Origin: Paenarthrobacter aurescens TC1
GTDB taxonomy: Bacteria > Actinomycetota > Actinomycetes > Actinomycetales > Micrococcaceae
Reading direction: 5' to 3'
DNA length: 64,000 nt
Assembly (NCBI GenBank): GCA_000014925.1
Contig: CP000474.1
Coordinates: 930,001-994,000, forward strand
Shown here: one piece after another, positions 26,891-40,514 of the stretch
Position numbering within the stretch: the first letter of the stretch is position 1
Layout of the letters: the number at the start of each line of letters is the position of its first letter
Notes under the pieces: model-generated
The model's input: the letters and a program-made list of their open reading frames with translations, nothing else
Told to the model about the DNA's origin: nothing
The model's database searches: none
Program-made: the position numbers and the translations under genes

Positions 26891-28686
26891 TGAGTTTTTC
26901 TCCGCAGAACCCCAGCCAGTACTTCACTCCGAAGAACACCTTCGAGTTGAACGCCCCAGGTCTCCAGCATGATCCGCACTGGTACCGCAAGGCAGTCTTC
27001 TATGAGGTACTGGTGCGGGCCTTTGCGGATGCCAACGGGGATGGTTCCGGCGACTTCCACGGCCTGATCGAGAAACTGGACTACCTCCAGTGGCTGGGTG
27101 TCGACTGCTTGTGGTTGCCCCCGTTCTTCCATTCCCCGTTGCGCGATGGCGGTTACGACATCGCGGACTACACGTCCGTGCTGGACGAGTTCGGCACCAT
27201 CAGCGATTTCAAGCGACTGGTTGCCGAGGCCCACGCCCGTGGCGTCCGGGTGATCATCGATCTGCCGTTGAACCACACCTCGGACCAACATCCTTGGTTC
27301 CAGGAGTCGCGCAAGGATCCAACGGGTCCCTACGGCGATTTCTATGTGTGGAGCGATACGGACGAGAAATACCAGGACGCGCGCATCATCTTCGTTGACA
27401 CCGAAGAATCCAATTGGACCTTCGATCCCATCCGCCGCCAGTTCTTCTGGCACCGCTTTTTCAGTCACCAGCCAGACTTGAACTTCGAGAATCCCGCCGT
27501 CATCGAGGCGCTCTATGACGTAGTCCGCTTCTGGCTGGACCAAGGGATAGATGGCTTCCGCGCCGATGCCATCCCTTACCTGTTCGAAGAGGACGGCACC
27601 AACTGCGAGAACCTGCCGGCCACACACACCTTCCTTCAGGACCTTCGCCGGATGGTGGACTCCAACTATCCGGGCAGGGTGATCATTGCCGAGGCAAACC
27701 AACCTCCGCATGAGGTGGTGGAGTACTTTGGCACCGAGGAAGCCCCCGAATGCCACATGGCCTTCCACTTCCCCATCATGCCGCGGCTGTACTACGCCTT
27801 GCGGGACCAGAAGGCCGCCCCCATTATCGAGACGTTGCGGAACACCCCGGAGATCCCCAAGGGGGCGCAGTGGGGGACCTTCCTGAGGAACCACGACGAA
27901 CTGACGCTGGAGATGGTGCCCGCGGAAGAGCGTGCCGCCATGCTCGGCTGGTACGCCCCGGATCCCCGGATGCGGGCCAACATTGGTATCCGACGACGTT
28001 TGGCGCCGCTGCTGGATAACTCCCGCTCCGAGATCGAGCTCATCAACGCCTTGCTGCTTTCCCTGCCGGGCAGTCCATTCCTGTACTACGGGGATGAGAT
28101 CGGCATGGGAGACAACATCTGGCTCGATGACCGCGACGCCGTCCGTACCCCTATGCAGTGGAACCCCGATCGTAACGCGGGCTTCTCCGGGGCCGATCCG
28201 GGCAAGCTTTACCTTCCGGTCATACAGTCGCTGGTTTACAACTACAGCATGGCCAACGTTGAGGCCCAGGCCGCGCACTCAGGTTCGCTGCTGCGCTGGA
28301 CCCGCCAGATCCTCAGCGTCCGGAAGAACCACCCGGTGTTTGGCCTGGGCGGCTTCCGGCACATCGAGGCGGACCATGAGGTGGTGCTGGCCTACGTCCG
28401 GGAACTGCCGACGGGCAACCCGGAAGGGGAGGACGCAGAAACCATTCTGTGCGTCTTCAACCTCTCACAGCACCCCGTGGCAGCCACGCTGGACGTACCT
28501 GAGTTTGCAGGCCGTGGCCTGCGCGATATTTTCGGCGGCCAGCCTTTCCCGGCGGTCGGCGACAACGGTCACTTGACCGTGATGCTGGGCAGCCACAGCT
28601 TCTATTGGCTGCGGGTCCGCTCGGCATTTTCCAACCCCTCGTCGCCTTTTACCCAGGCGATTCCCGTGGTGACCTCCAAAGGATGA
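26890..28686 (+). CDS. treS: Trehalose synthase TreS (maltose alpha-D-glucosyltransferase)
   Basis: 598 residues, GH13_16, interconverting trehalose and maltose. HWYRKAVFYEVLVRAFADANGDG is the classic TreS opening (broken here only by quoting), with DLPLNHTSDQHPWF, GFRADAIPY (nucleophile Asp226), VIIAEANQ (acid Glu268) and LRNHDELTLEMV (Asp336). GTG start sharing one base with the glgE TAG. Within this operon it feeds maltose to the kinase domain of the next gene. The C-terminal kinase domain seen in some TreS proteins is absent because it is fused to GlgB instead. Confidence 0.95.
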   Translation: MSFSPQNPSQYFTPKNTFELNAPGLQHDPHWYRKAVFYEVLVRAFADANGDGSGDFHGLIEKLDYLQWLGVDCLWLPPFFHSPLRDGGYDIADYTSVLDEFGTISDFKRLVAEAHARGVRVIIDLPLNHTSDQHPWFQESRKDPTGPYGDFYVWSDTDEKYQDARIIFVDTEESNWTFDPIRRQFFWHRFFSHQPDLNFENPAVIEALYDVVRFWLDQGIDGFRADAIPYLFEEDGTNCENLPATHTFLQDLRRMVDSNYPGRVIIAEANQPPHEVVEYFGTEEAPECHMAFHFPIMPRLYYALRDQKAAPIIETLRNTPEIPKGAQWGTFLRNHDELTLEMVPAEERAAMLGWYAPDPRMRANIGIRRRLAPLLDNSRSEIELINALLLSLPGSPFLYYGDEIGMGDNIWLDDRDAVRTPMQWNPDRNAGFSGADPGKLYLPVIQSLVYNYSMANVEAQAAHSGSLLRWTRQILSVRKNHPVFGLGGFRHIEADHEVVLAYVRELPTGNPEGEDAETILCVFNLSQHPVAATLDVPEFAGRGLRDIFGGQPFPAVGDNGHLTVMLGSHSFYWLRVRSAFSNPSSPFTQAIPVVTSKG

Positions 28687-28687
28687 G

Positions 28688-31600
28688 ATGAGCAAGGCAA
28701 ACTTGAACCCCTCCATTGAAGGACTTCTCCGGAACTGGCTGCCAGGCAAGCGCTGGTTCCCCGTCAAGAGCCCCGACTTCGCGCTCGAGCAGGTGGGCAG
28801 CTTCAGCCTCCCGGGTACCGGCGCGGAGGCCGGATTGGAAGTTGTGCTGCTGGCGGTAACCCACCGAACTGCCGACGGCGGTTCGCGGACCGACGTCGTC
28901 CAGGTTCCGTTGAGTTACCGGAGCCAGCCGCTCACGGATGCTCCCAGTGCGTTGTTGGGCGAGTTCACGGATCCTGACCTTGGCCTGCGGCTGGTGTACG
29001 ACGCCGTCTACGATGCGGATTTTGTGACGGCGTGGCTGGAACTCATGCGCAGTGAAGGAACCGTGGCCGGCGCCCGGGGGCATCTCACCCGTGGCCGCGT
29101 CGCGCTTCCAAAAAATCCCACCTCGGTCAAGGTCCTGTCCGGCGAGCAGTCCAACACGTCCGTCATTATCGACGACGGCGATTCGGCAGCGATCGTCAAA
29201 ATTTTCCGTGTGCTTGCGGCAGGTAAAAATCCCGAAGTCGAACTTGGTGCCGCCCTGACGGCGGCCGGGACTACCGAGGTTCCCGCGACGCTCGGTTGGA
29301 TAACCGGCTCGTGGGACGGGCCGGCGTCGAACGGTTCCGCAGCGGCCACGGGTGAGCTGACCGTCGCCCACGAATTCCTTCTCGGAGGCCTCGATGCCTG
29401 GAGACTGGCAGTGGAGGCAGCCGCAGCCGGCAAGGATTTCACGGCAGAGGCCCGCGGGCTCGGGGCTGCTACTGCCACGGTTCACGCGAGGCTCGCGGAG
29501 ACGTTCGGAACCCACGACGGCCAGGAACAGGGCCCGGACATCATCGCGACTGTGGCCCGGCGTGTCCGCGGCTCATGGGCCGAAGCCTCGGCCGCCGTCG
29601 GGCCCTACGACCACGAGCTCGATGAGCTGTTGTCGGCTCTGGATCCCCGGGATGTCGGCCAGTTGCAACGCGTTCACGGCGACCTCCACCTGGGACAGAT
29701 CCTTCTGGTTCCCGGCGCTGAGGGGCAGCCGGGACGGTGGGCCATCCTCGACTTCGAGGGCGAGCCGCTCCGGACCATCGATGAACGTAACAGCCCCGAT
29801 CTTCCCCTGCGGGATGTCACAGGCATGCTGCGGTCGTTCGACTATGCAGCGGGTGCCGCTACGCGCGAAAACGCCCACGCCAACGTGCCCGAGACCTGGG
29901 TGGATGACTGCGCCGCCGCGTTCCTTGAGGGTTACAGCGAAGTCACCCCGGGAACCATAGACCGCCGCTCGCCGCTCTTTGTGGCATTGTGGCTGGACAA
30001 GGCCTTATACGAGGTTGTTTACGAGTTGCGGAACCGGCCCGACTGGCTGTCAATTCCGGTGAATGCATCCCGACGAATCCTCGACAACACAAGCCGCGGC
30101 AAGCATGCGGCAGCTACAGCGGAAGGTAATGACATGACTGGCTCTGCACGCACCGAACGGCCCCGAGTACCCCTGCACGTGGACTCCGAGACCTTGGAAC
30201 GCGTGGCGGCCGGCGCTTACCACGCGCCGCACTCAGTTCTTGGTGCCCACTTGGACGACCATGGCCACGTCACCATCCGCACCGTGAAGCACCTCGCGAA
30301 GTCCGTCGTTGTGGTGACGGAAGCCGGCCGTTCTGACATGACCCATGAGGCCCACGGGGTCTGGGCAGCGGTCCTGGAACCGCTGCAGGCAGGCCATGTG
30401 CCGGACTACCGTTTGGAAGTGGTGTACGACGCCGAACCCGTCACCATCGATGACCCCTACCACTACCTGCCCACCGTGGGTGAGGTGGACCTGCACCTGA
30501 TCGGCGAAGGACGCCACGAACGCCTCTGGGATGTCCTCGGCGCGCACGTCCAGCACTATCGCTCGGCCTTGAGCGAGGTGGACGGGGTCTCGTTCGCTGT
30601 TTGGGCTCCAAATGCTCAGGCTGTTCGCGTTAAGGGCGACTTCAACGGGTGGGATGGCCGCCAGCACGGGATGCGTTCCTTGGGCTCCTCCGGTGTGTGG
30701 GAACTCTTCATTCCCGGGGTTGTAGCAGGGGCGTGCTACAAATACGAGATCCTGACCAAGGCGGGTCAGTGGGTGGAGAAAGCCGACCCCATGGCCTTCG
30801 GCACCGAGGTCCCGCCGCTCACAGCCTCCCGTGTGGTGGACGCCAGTTACCGGTTCAAGGACGCGGAATGGATGAGTGCCCGTGCCCAGAGGGACCCGCA
30901 CAACTCGCCCATGAGCGTTTACGAAGTCCATTTGGGCTCCTGGCGGTTGGGCCTTGGCTACAAGGAACTCGCCAAGGAACTTGTGGACTACGTGAAGTGG
31001 CTTGGGTTCTCCCATGTTGAGTTCATGCCGGTCGCGGAGCACCCCTTCGGTGGATCGTGGGGCTACCAAGTGACGTCCTACTTCGCCCCGACGTCGCGGT
31101 TCGGACACCCGGACGAGTTCCGGTTCCTGGTGGATTCACTGCACCAAGCGGGCATCGGCGTACTCCTCGACTGGGTCCCCGCCCACTTCCCTAAGGATTC
31201 CTGGGCGCTGGCGCAGTTCGACGGCCAGCCTCTGTACGAGCACTCGGACCCCGCCCTGGGTGAGCACCCCGACTGGGGAACGCTGATCTTCGACTTCGGA
31301 CGCAGCGAGGTCCGCAACTTCCTTGTTGCCAACGCGCTGTACTGGCTGGAGGAGTTCCACATCGATGGCCTGCGCGTGGATGCCGTGGCCTCGATGATCT
31401 ACCTGGACTACTCCCGTGAGGAAGGACAGTGGAGGCCCAATAAGTTCGGCGGCCGCGAGAACCTTGAAGCCATCTCCTTCATGCAGGAAGTCAACGCCAC
31501 CGTCTACAAGTCCCACCCCGGCGCCATCATCATCGCCGAGGAATCAACGGCATTCCCCGGTGTCACGGCGCCCACCAACCACGGCGGACTCGGCTTCGGT

Positions 31601-32344
31601 CTCAAGTGGAACATGGGCTGGATGCACGACTCGCTCAAGTACATCTCCGAAGACCCCATCAACCGCAAATGGCACCACGGCACCATCACGTTCTCCCTGG
31701 TCTACGCCTTCACGGAGAACTTCCTGCTGCCCATTAGCCACGACGAAGTAGTTCACGGCAAGGGATCCATGCTGCGCAAGATGCCCGGTGACCGCTGGCA
31801 GCAGCTGGCAAACCTGCGGGCGTTCTTTGCTTATCAGTGGGCGCATCCGGGCAAGCAGCTGATCTTCATGGGCACGGAGTTCGGTCAGGAAGCAGAGTGG
31901 TCCGAGCAATACGGACTGGACTGGTTCCTTGCTGAGATTCCTGCGCACCGCGGACTGCAACTCCTGGTCAAGGATCTTAACGAGCTATACACGTCGACGC
32001 CTGCCCTGTACCAGCGGGACAACGAGCCCGGCGGTTTCCAGTGGATCAATGGCGGAGATGCCGACCACAATGTTCTGACTTTCATCCGATGGGATGGCGA
32101 TGGCAAGCCGTTGGTTTGCGCCGTGAACTTCTCGGGCGGTCCCCACAAGGACTACATCCTGGGTGTGCCCGCCGCAGGGGAGTGGACGGAAGTCCTGAAC
32201 ACCGATTCGGAGACATATGGCGGCTCGGGGGTCGGTAACCCGGGATCGTTGAAGGCTTCGACTCCCGGGACTGATGGCCAGCCTGCAGCGCTGACCGTCA
32301 CGCTCCCTCCGCTCGGCGCTTCCTGGTTCGCGCCGGCTGAGTAG
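28688..32344 (+). CDS. glgB: Fused maltokinase and 1,4-alpha-glucan branching enzyme
   Basis: 1218 residues with two enzymes. Residues 1-475 are maltokinase (Pep2/Mak): N-terminal cap LLRNWLPGKRWFPVK, VLSGEQSNTS, and the kinase motifs RVHGDLHLGQIL (Asp332) and WAILDFEGEP. Residues 483-1218 are a complete GlgB: CBM48 modules, then GH13 motifs GLRVDAVASMIYLDYS (nucleophile Asp898), IIAEESTAFP (acid Glu951/952) and PISHDEVVHG (Asp1019). Maltose is phosphorylated for GlgE and the glucan is then branched. Starts 1 nt after the treS stop. At the junction a GGAAGG site at 30121-30126 sits 7 nt before in-frame ATG 30134 (residue 483), so free GlgB might also be made. Confidence 0.94.
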   Translation: MSKANLNPSIEGLLRNWLPGKRWFPVKSPDFALEQVGSFSLPGTGAEAGLEVVLLAVTHRTADGGSRTDVVQVPLSYRSQPLTDAPSALLGEFTDPDLGLRLVYDAVYDADFVTAWLELMRSEGTVAGARGHLTRGRVALPKNPTSVKVLSGEQSNTSVIIDDGDSAAIVKIFRVLAAGKNPEVELGAALTAAGTTEVPATLGWITGSWDGPASNGSAAATGELTVAHEFLLGGLDAWRLAVEAAAAGKDFTAEARGLGAATATVHARLAETFGTHDGQEQGPDIIATVARRVRGSWAEASAAVGPYDHELDELLSALDPRDVGQLQRVHGDLHLGQILLVPGAEGQPGRWAILDFEGEPLRTIDERNSPDLPLRDVTGMLRSFDYAAGAATRENAHANVPETWVDDCAAAFLEGYSEVTPGTIDRRSPLFVALWLDKALYEVVYELRNRPDWLSIPVNASRRILDNTSRGKHAAATAEGNDMTGSARTERPRVPLHVDSETLERVAAGAYHAPHSVLGAHLDDHGHVTIRTVKHLAKSVVVVTEAGRSDMTHEAHGVWAAVLEPLQAGHVPDYRLEVVYDAEPVTIDDPYHYLPTVGEVDLHLIGEGRHERLWDVLGAHVQHYRSALSEVDGVSFAVWAPNAQAVRVKGDFNGWDGRQHGMRSLGSSGVWELFIPGVVAGACYKYEILTKAGQWVEKADPMAFGTEVPPLTASRVVDASYRFKDAEWMSARAQRDPHNSPMSVYEVHLGSWRLGLGYKELAKELVDYVKWLGFSHVEFMPVAEHPFGGSWGYQVTSYFAPTSRFGHPDEFRFLVDSLHQAGIGVLLDWVPAHFPKDSWALAQFDGQPLYEHSDPALGEHPDWGTLIFDFGRSEVRNFLVANALYWLEEFHIDGLRVDAVASMIYLDYSREEGQWRPNKFGGRENLEAISFMQEVNATVYKSHPGAIIIAEESTAFPGVTAPTNHGGLGFGLKWNMGWMHDSLKYISEDPINRKWHHGTITFSLVYAFTENFLLPISHDEVVHGKGSMLRKMPGDRWQQLANLRAFFAYQWAHPGKQLIFMGTEFGQEAEWSEQYGLDWFLAEIPAHRGLQLLVKDLNELYTSTPALYQRDNEPGGFQWINGGDADHNVLTFIRWDGDGKPLVCAVNFSGGPHKDYILGVPAAGEWTEVLNTDSETYGGSGVGNPGSLKASTPGTDGQPAALTVTLPPLGASWFAPAE
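30121..30136 (+). promoter_or_regulatory. Internal ribosome-binding site and start at the maltokinase-GlgB junction
   Basis: GGAAGG (30121-30126) followed 7 nt later by ATG 30134, which begins the GlgB half in frame (MTGSARTERP). It looks like the retained initiation site of a once separate glgB. Use in the cell is not shown. Confidence 0.5.
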
Positions 32345-32359
32345 CCACTGTGGACAGGA

Positions 32360-32386
32360 GGGTCCGGAGCCTTGGCTTCCGGGCCC
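32360..32386 (+). terminator. Probable terminator after the glgE operon
   Basis: GGGTCCGGAGC pairs with GCTTCCGGGCCC with one bulge and a wobble; CTCTTCCCTT follows rather than a clean T-run. It lies between glgB and the rrn promoter. Confidence 0.55.
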
Positions 32387-32442
32387 TCTTCCCTTGGTTC
32401 CCGGGGATTTTGCCCGGGAGATGGACTGTGTCGCTGAGGGGT

Positions 32443-32472
32443 TTTGCCATCCCGGGGAAGTAGGGGTATAGT
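32443..32472 (+). promoter_or_regulatory. Probable rrn promoter
   Basis: -35 TTTGCC (32443-32448), 18-nt spacer and -10 TATAGT (32467-32472), about 360 nt before mature 16S. The long leader that follows fits an rRNA operon. Chosen by eye; other start points may exist. Confidence 0.5.
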
Positions 32473-32640
32473 TAGTAACCGCGCTGCTCCACGAGTAGAG
32501 GTCGCAAGCTGACAAGAAACCGCAAGGAAAAATCAAGTCACGCTTGCCGATTTGACTCGGAGGGAGACAGTCGGTAAGTTTGAAAAGTTGCTCCGGAGCG
32601 AGCCAGCTGAGGCTGGTGGTACTGCTTTGGATTAGTGACC

Positions 32641-32680
32641 TGTTGTTTGAGAACTCAATAGTGTGCCAAGTTTGTTGATA
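32641..32680 (+). promoter_or_regulatory. rRNA leader: boxA-like element and 16S processing arm
   Basis: TGTTGTTTGAGAACTC at 32641 is a boxA-like antitermination element and is repeated before 23S at about 34753. Immediately after it, TGTGCCAAGTTTGTTGATA can pair, with bulges, with the spacer segment 34463-34490, forming the long 16S precursor stem cut by RNase III. The rest of 32345-32831 holds only the terminator, promoter and leader RNA; no gene is seen. Confidence 0.65.
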
Positions 32681-32831
32681 CCGATTGTTTTATCAATTGG
32701 TTGAATTTATGCTGGATTGTCATGCACCCCCGTGTGTGGTGGTCTGGTTTTCAGCTGGTTTCGAATTTTGTGCAGCCGTGGTCGCCGTTATTTCCGGTGG
32801 GTGTGGTTGTGTCTGTTTGATTTGTTTTTCT

Positions 32832-38090
<5,259 letters not shown>

Positions 38091-38104
38091 CACAACACAC
38101 TGCA

Positions 38105-38136
38105 CGCGTCCACTATGTGGTTCCCGAACAACAACC
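38105..38136 (+). other. Right arm of the 23S processing stem
   Basis: Complements 34751-34782 in the 16S-23S spacer, closing the precursor stalk around 23S. It lies between the 23S 3' end and 5S. Confidence 0.8.
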
Positions 38137-38236
38137 GTTCCAGGAACCAACAACTAAATACACAACACCACAGTTGTAACCAAAGATTTCCCACCCCCAC
38201 CCAGGACAACCTGGCACCGGGGGTTCGGGTAACAGA

Positions 38237-38355
38237 GTTACGGCGGTCATAGCGTGGGGGAAACGCCCGGTCCCATTCCGAACCCGGAAGCTAAGACCCA
38301 CAGCGCCGATGGTACTGCACCCGGGAGGGTGTGGGAGAGTAGGACACCGCCGGAC
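38237..38355 (+). rRNA. rrf: 5S ribosomal RNA
   Basis: 119 nt. GTTACGGCGGT at the 5' end pairs with ACCGCCGGAC at the 3' end. The internal CCCATTCCGAACCCGGAAG and GATGGTACTGCACCCGGG blocks are typical 5S sequence. Third rRNA of the operon. Confidence 0.97.
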
Positions 38356-38367
38356 ACAAATTCAGAG

Positions 38368-38404
38368 GAGCCCCGACCACCACGGTCGGGGCTCTTCGCT
38401 TTTA
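38368..38404 (+). terminator. rrn operon terminator
   Basis: GAGCCCCGACC (38368-38378) and GGTCGGGGCTC (38384-38394) form a perfect 11-bp stem with a 5-nt loop, followed by TTCGCTTTT. It sits 13 nt after 5S. Confidence 0.93.
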
Positions 38405-38455
38405 ACCCTGATTAACCCACGTGTGCGCCTGCTCCCGCCGGTAGAGTTGGTGGTC

Positions 38456-38950
38456 ATGGAAAACCTCTTTAGCCACCCCGAGTCGGAGCCCGAGCCGTCC
38501 CAGCAGGACGGTGATGGTCTTGACCCCCTGATCATTACTGTCGTGGTTCCCACCAACGTGTCGCACGCCTTCCAGGGATTCACTGATCATCCACATCTGT
38601 GGTGGCCGCTGGAGCAAGAGAGCGTCTTCGGTGCGGGCTCGCATGTTGAGTTTGAAGAGAACCTGATCTTGGAGACCGCCGAGGACGGTCGTACCTCCGT
38701 GTGGGGAACCATCGACGATTGGCAGCCCCCGCTGTCCTTCCACGCCAGTTGGTACCCAGCGAGCACGCCCCTGTGGTCCACCGAGATCCGTGTGGCTTTC
38801 AGAGCCGTGGAGGAGGGCACTGAAGTTCGCTTGGTCCATGACGGCTGGGAGGGCGCCGAAGACCCTGCGGCTTCGCGCGCGTCCTACGCCGAAGGTTGGC
38901 CCCGTGTCTTGGAGCGCTACGTGAGGTTCATGGGCGGAGCAGTTGCCTAG
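38456..38950 (+). CDS. SRPBCC-family (START/AHSA1-like) protein
   Basis: 164 residues. After a short acidic N-terminus the helix-grip fold begins at LIITVVVPTNVSHAFQGFTDHPHLWWP, the usual first strand and helix of AHSA1-like proteins (quoted in part); FEENLILETAEDG and WGTIDDWQPP continue the beta sheet, and the C-terminal long helix is GWPRVLERYVRFM. Members bind hydrophobic ligands or chaperone clients; none is indicated here. ATG 38456 is used; the upstream frame crosses the rrn terminator. The next gene overlaps its end by 8 nt. Confidence 0.82.
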   Translation: MENLFSHPESEPEPSQQDGDGLDPLIITVVVPTNVSHAFQGFTDHPHLWWPLEQESVFGAGSHVEFEENLILETAEDGRTSVWGTIDDWQPPLSFHASWYPASTPLWSTEIRVAFRAVEEGTEVRLVHDGWEGAEDPAASRASYAEGWPRVLERYVRFMGGAVA

Positions 38951-39464
38951 GATCCGCAGGCTCCACGCGATTGACTGGCCCTTGTTGAGGGCCGTCCGCC
39001 TGGAGATGCTCACAGATACGCCCATGGCTTACGTGGAGAGCCTGGACGCCGCCCGCCGGCAAACAGACACCCAGTGGCAGGAACGTGCGGCAGCGATGTC
39101 CGGGGATGCCAGCATCACCTTGGTCGCTGACGCGGGTAGCGACGGCAGTAAGCTCTGCGGCCTGATGCGTGTGGTGGTCAAACACCCCCGGATCCCGGAG
39201 AAACCGCTGCAGGCCATGCTCATCAGCGTGTATGTCGCACCAGAGCACCGTGGGCTGGGATTAGCCGATGAACTCCTCCATGCAGCGTGCAAAGCCGCCG
39301 CTGGAGAACTCGCGGCCGAAAGCATCGAGCTTGGGGTGCACGAGGACAATTCAAGAGCACTTGCGTTCTACCGGCGCCACGGATTCGAGACCACCGGTGC
39401 CAGCCGGCCCTATCCGCAGGACACATCAAAACTTGAGCTCGTGATGGAACGACGGCTGCCGTAG
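38943..39464 (+). CDS. GNAT-family N-acetyltransferase
   Basis: 173 residues, one GNAT domain: ISVYVAPEHRGLGLADELLHAA is the strand-4/motif A acetyl-CoA loop (pattern Q/RxxGxG/A appears as HRGLGL), and LGVHEDNSRALAFYRRHGFETTG is motif B, both given here in part. TTG start inside the preceding stop region (8-nt overlap) implies co-translation with the SRPBCC gene. The substrate is unknown. Confidence 0.85.
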   Translation: MPRIRRLHAIDWPLLRAVRLEMLTDTPMAYVESLDAARRQTDTQWQERAAAMSGDASITLVADAGSDGSKLCGLMRVVVKHPRIPEKPLQAMLISVYVAPEHRGLGLADELLHAACKAAAGELAAESIELGVHEDNSRALAFYRRHGFETTGASRPYPQDTSKLELVMERRLP

Positions 39465-39471
39465 GCACACC

Positions 39472-40494
39472 TTAGGAGGTGCCGGCCCTCGGCACCGCGG
39501 TACTGGTGCGAACCACGAGCTTGGTGGGGTGTTGGGTATCGGCTGGTTCCAGGACCAACCCGTTGTTGATGGCGCCCAGCAGAGTCCGGACGGCCAACGC
39601 TCCCTGGCCCTTGGCATCCTGGTCGATGGTGGTCAGGCCAAGGACATTGCCAAGATCGTGCCCATCAATGCCCATGACGGACAGGTCGTCAGGGATGCGC
39701 AGGCCGAAGTCCCTGGCGGCGAGGATGGTGCCGATGGCCATTTCATCCGACGCCGCAAAAACAGCCGTGGGGCGCTCCGGTGCGCTGGCCAGGAGTTGCC
39801 GGGCCGACGCGTACGCGCCTTCTATGGTGAAGTCCGCGGACACGATCCATTCGGGCCTTACCGGGCAGTCGGCGTCGTTCATTGCTTTCTCGAAACCGCT
39901 GCGGCGGGTTCCAGGCAGGTGGAAGTCTTGGTCATACGCCTCATGACCTGTGATGTGCGCGATCTTGGTATGCCCCAGGCCCAGCAGGTGGTTTGTGGCC
40001 TTCAATGCGATGCCGGCGTCGTCGATCCTGATGGTTGAAGCTCCCGGCAACGGTCCGCCGATGCCCACGATGGGCCGGTGTACCGCGTGAAGCTGCTGGA
40101 TCTCGGCTTCGCTGAGTTCCAGGGACACTGCAATGACTGCATCCACCCGTTTGCGCAGCAGGAAGTCGTTGAACACGCTCTGCCGGTGCGCGGGGTTTTC
40201 ACCGATGTTGTAGAGGGTGAGGTCGTATCCGGCCTCGAGCAACGCCGCGGAGGCGCCCTCGATCACCGCTGAGAAGAACCAGCGGTGGACCGAGGGCACC
40301 ACCAAACCAACGTTGTGCGTGCGCCCGGAGGCCAGGCTTGACGCATGGTAGGACAGCACGAATCCCAACTCGGCGGCCGCGGAGCGAGCACGTTCCCGGC
40401 TGCTGGGGGATACGTTGCCCTTTCCGCTCAGCGCCCGTGAGACCGTGGCAACGGACAGCCCTGCTCGCTCGGCTACGTCCTTGATGCCGGTCAT
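39472..40494 (-). CDS. LacI-family transcriptional repressor of the maltodextrin locus
   Basis: 340 residues. N-terminal LacI helix-turn-helix with hinge: IKDVAERAGLSVATVSRALSG, then a periplasmic-binding-protein-like effector domain (GLVVPSVHRWFFSAVIEGA, SLELSEAEIQ, VFAASDEMAIGTI, SVMGIDGHDL). The stop is 7 nt from the convergent GNAT gene. GAGGAG 4 nt before the ATG. It lies just downstream of the alpha-glucosidase gene on the same strand and very likely binds the two TGNAAACGCTTNCA operators between aglA-type gene and malE, released by a maltose-type sugar; this is inference from position and operator type. Confidence 0.9.
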   Translation of the reverse strand: MTGIKDVAERAGLSVATVSRALSGKGNVSPSSRERARSAAAELGFVLSYHASSLASGRTHNVGLVVPSVHRWFFSAVIEGASAALLEAGYDLTLYNIGENPAHRQSVFNDFLLRKRVDAVIAVSLELSEAEIQQLHAVHRPIVGIGGPLPGASTIRIDDAGIALKATNHLLGLGHTKIAHITGHEAYDQDFHLPGTRRSGFEKAMNDADCPVRPEWIVSADFTIEGAYASARQLLASAPERPTAVFAASDEMAIGTILAARDFGLRIPDDLSVMGIDGHDLGNVLGLTTIDQDAKGQGALAVRTLLGAINNGLVLEPADTQHPTKLVVRTSTAVPRAGTS

Positions 40495-40514
40495 GCTGCT
40501 CCTCGGAGGAAAAG

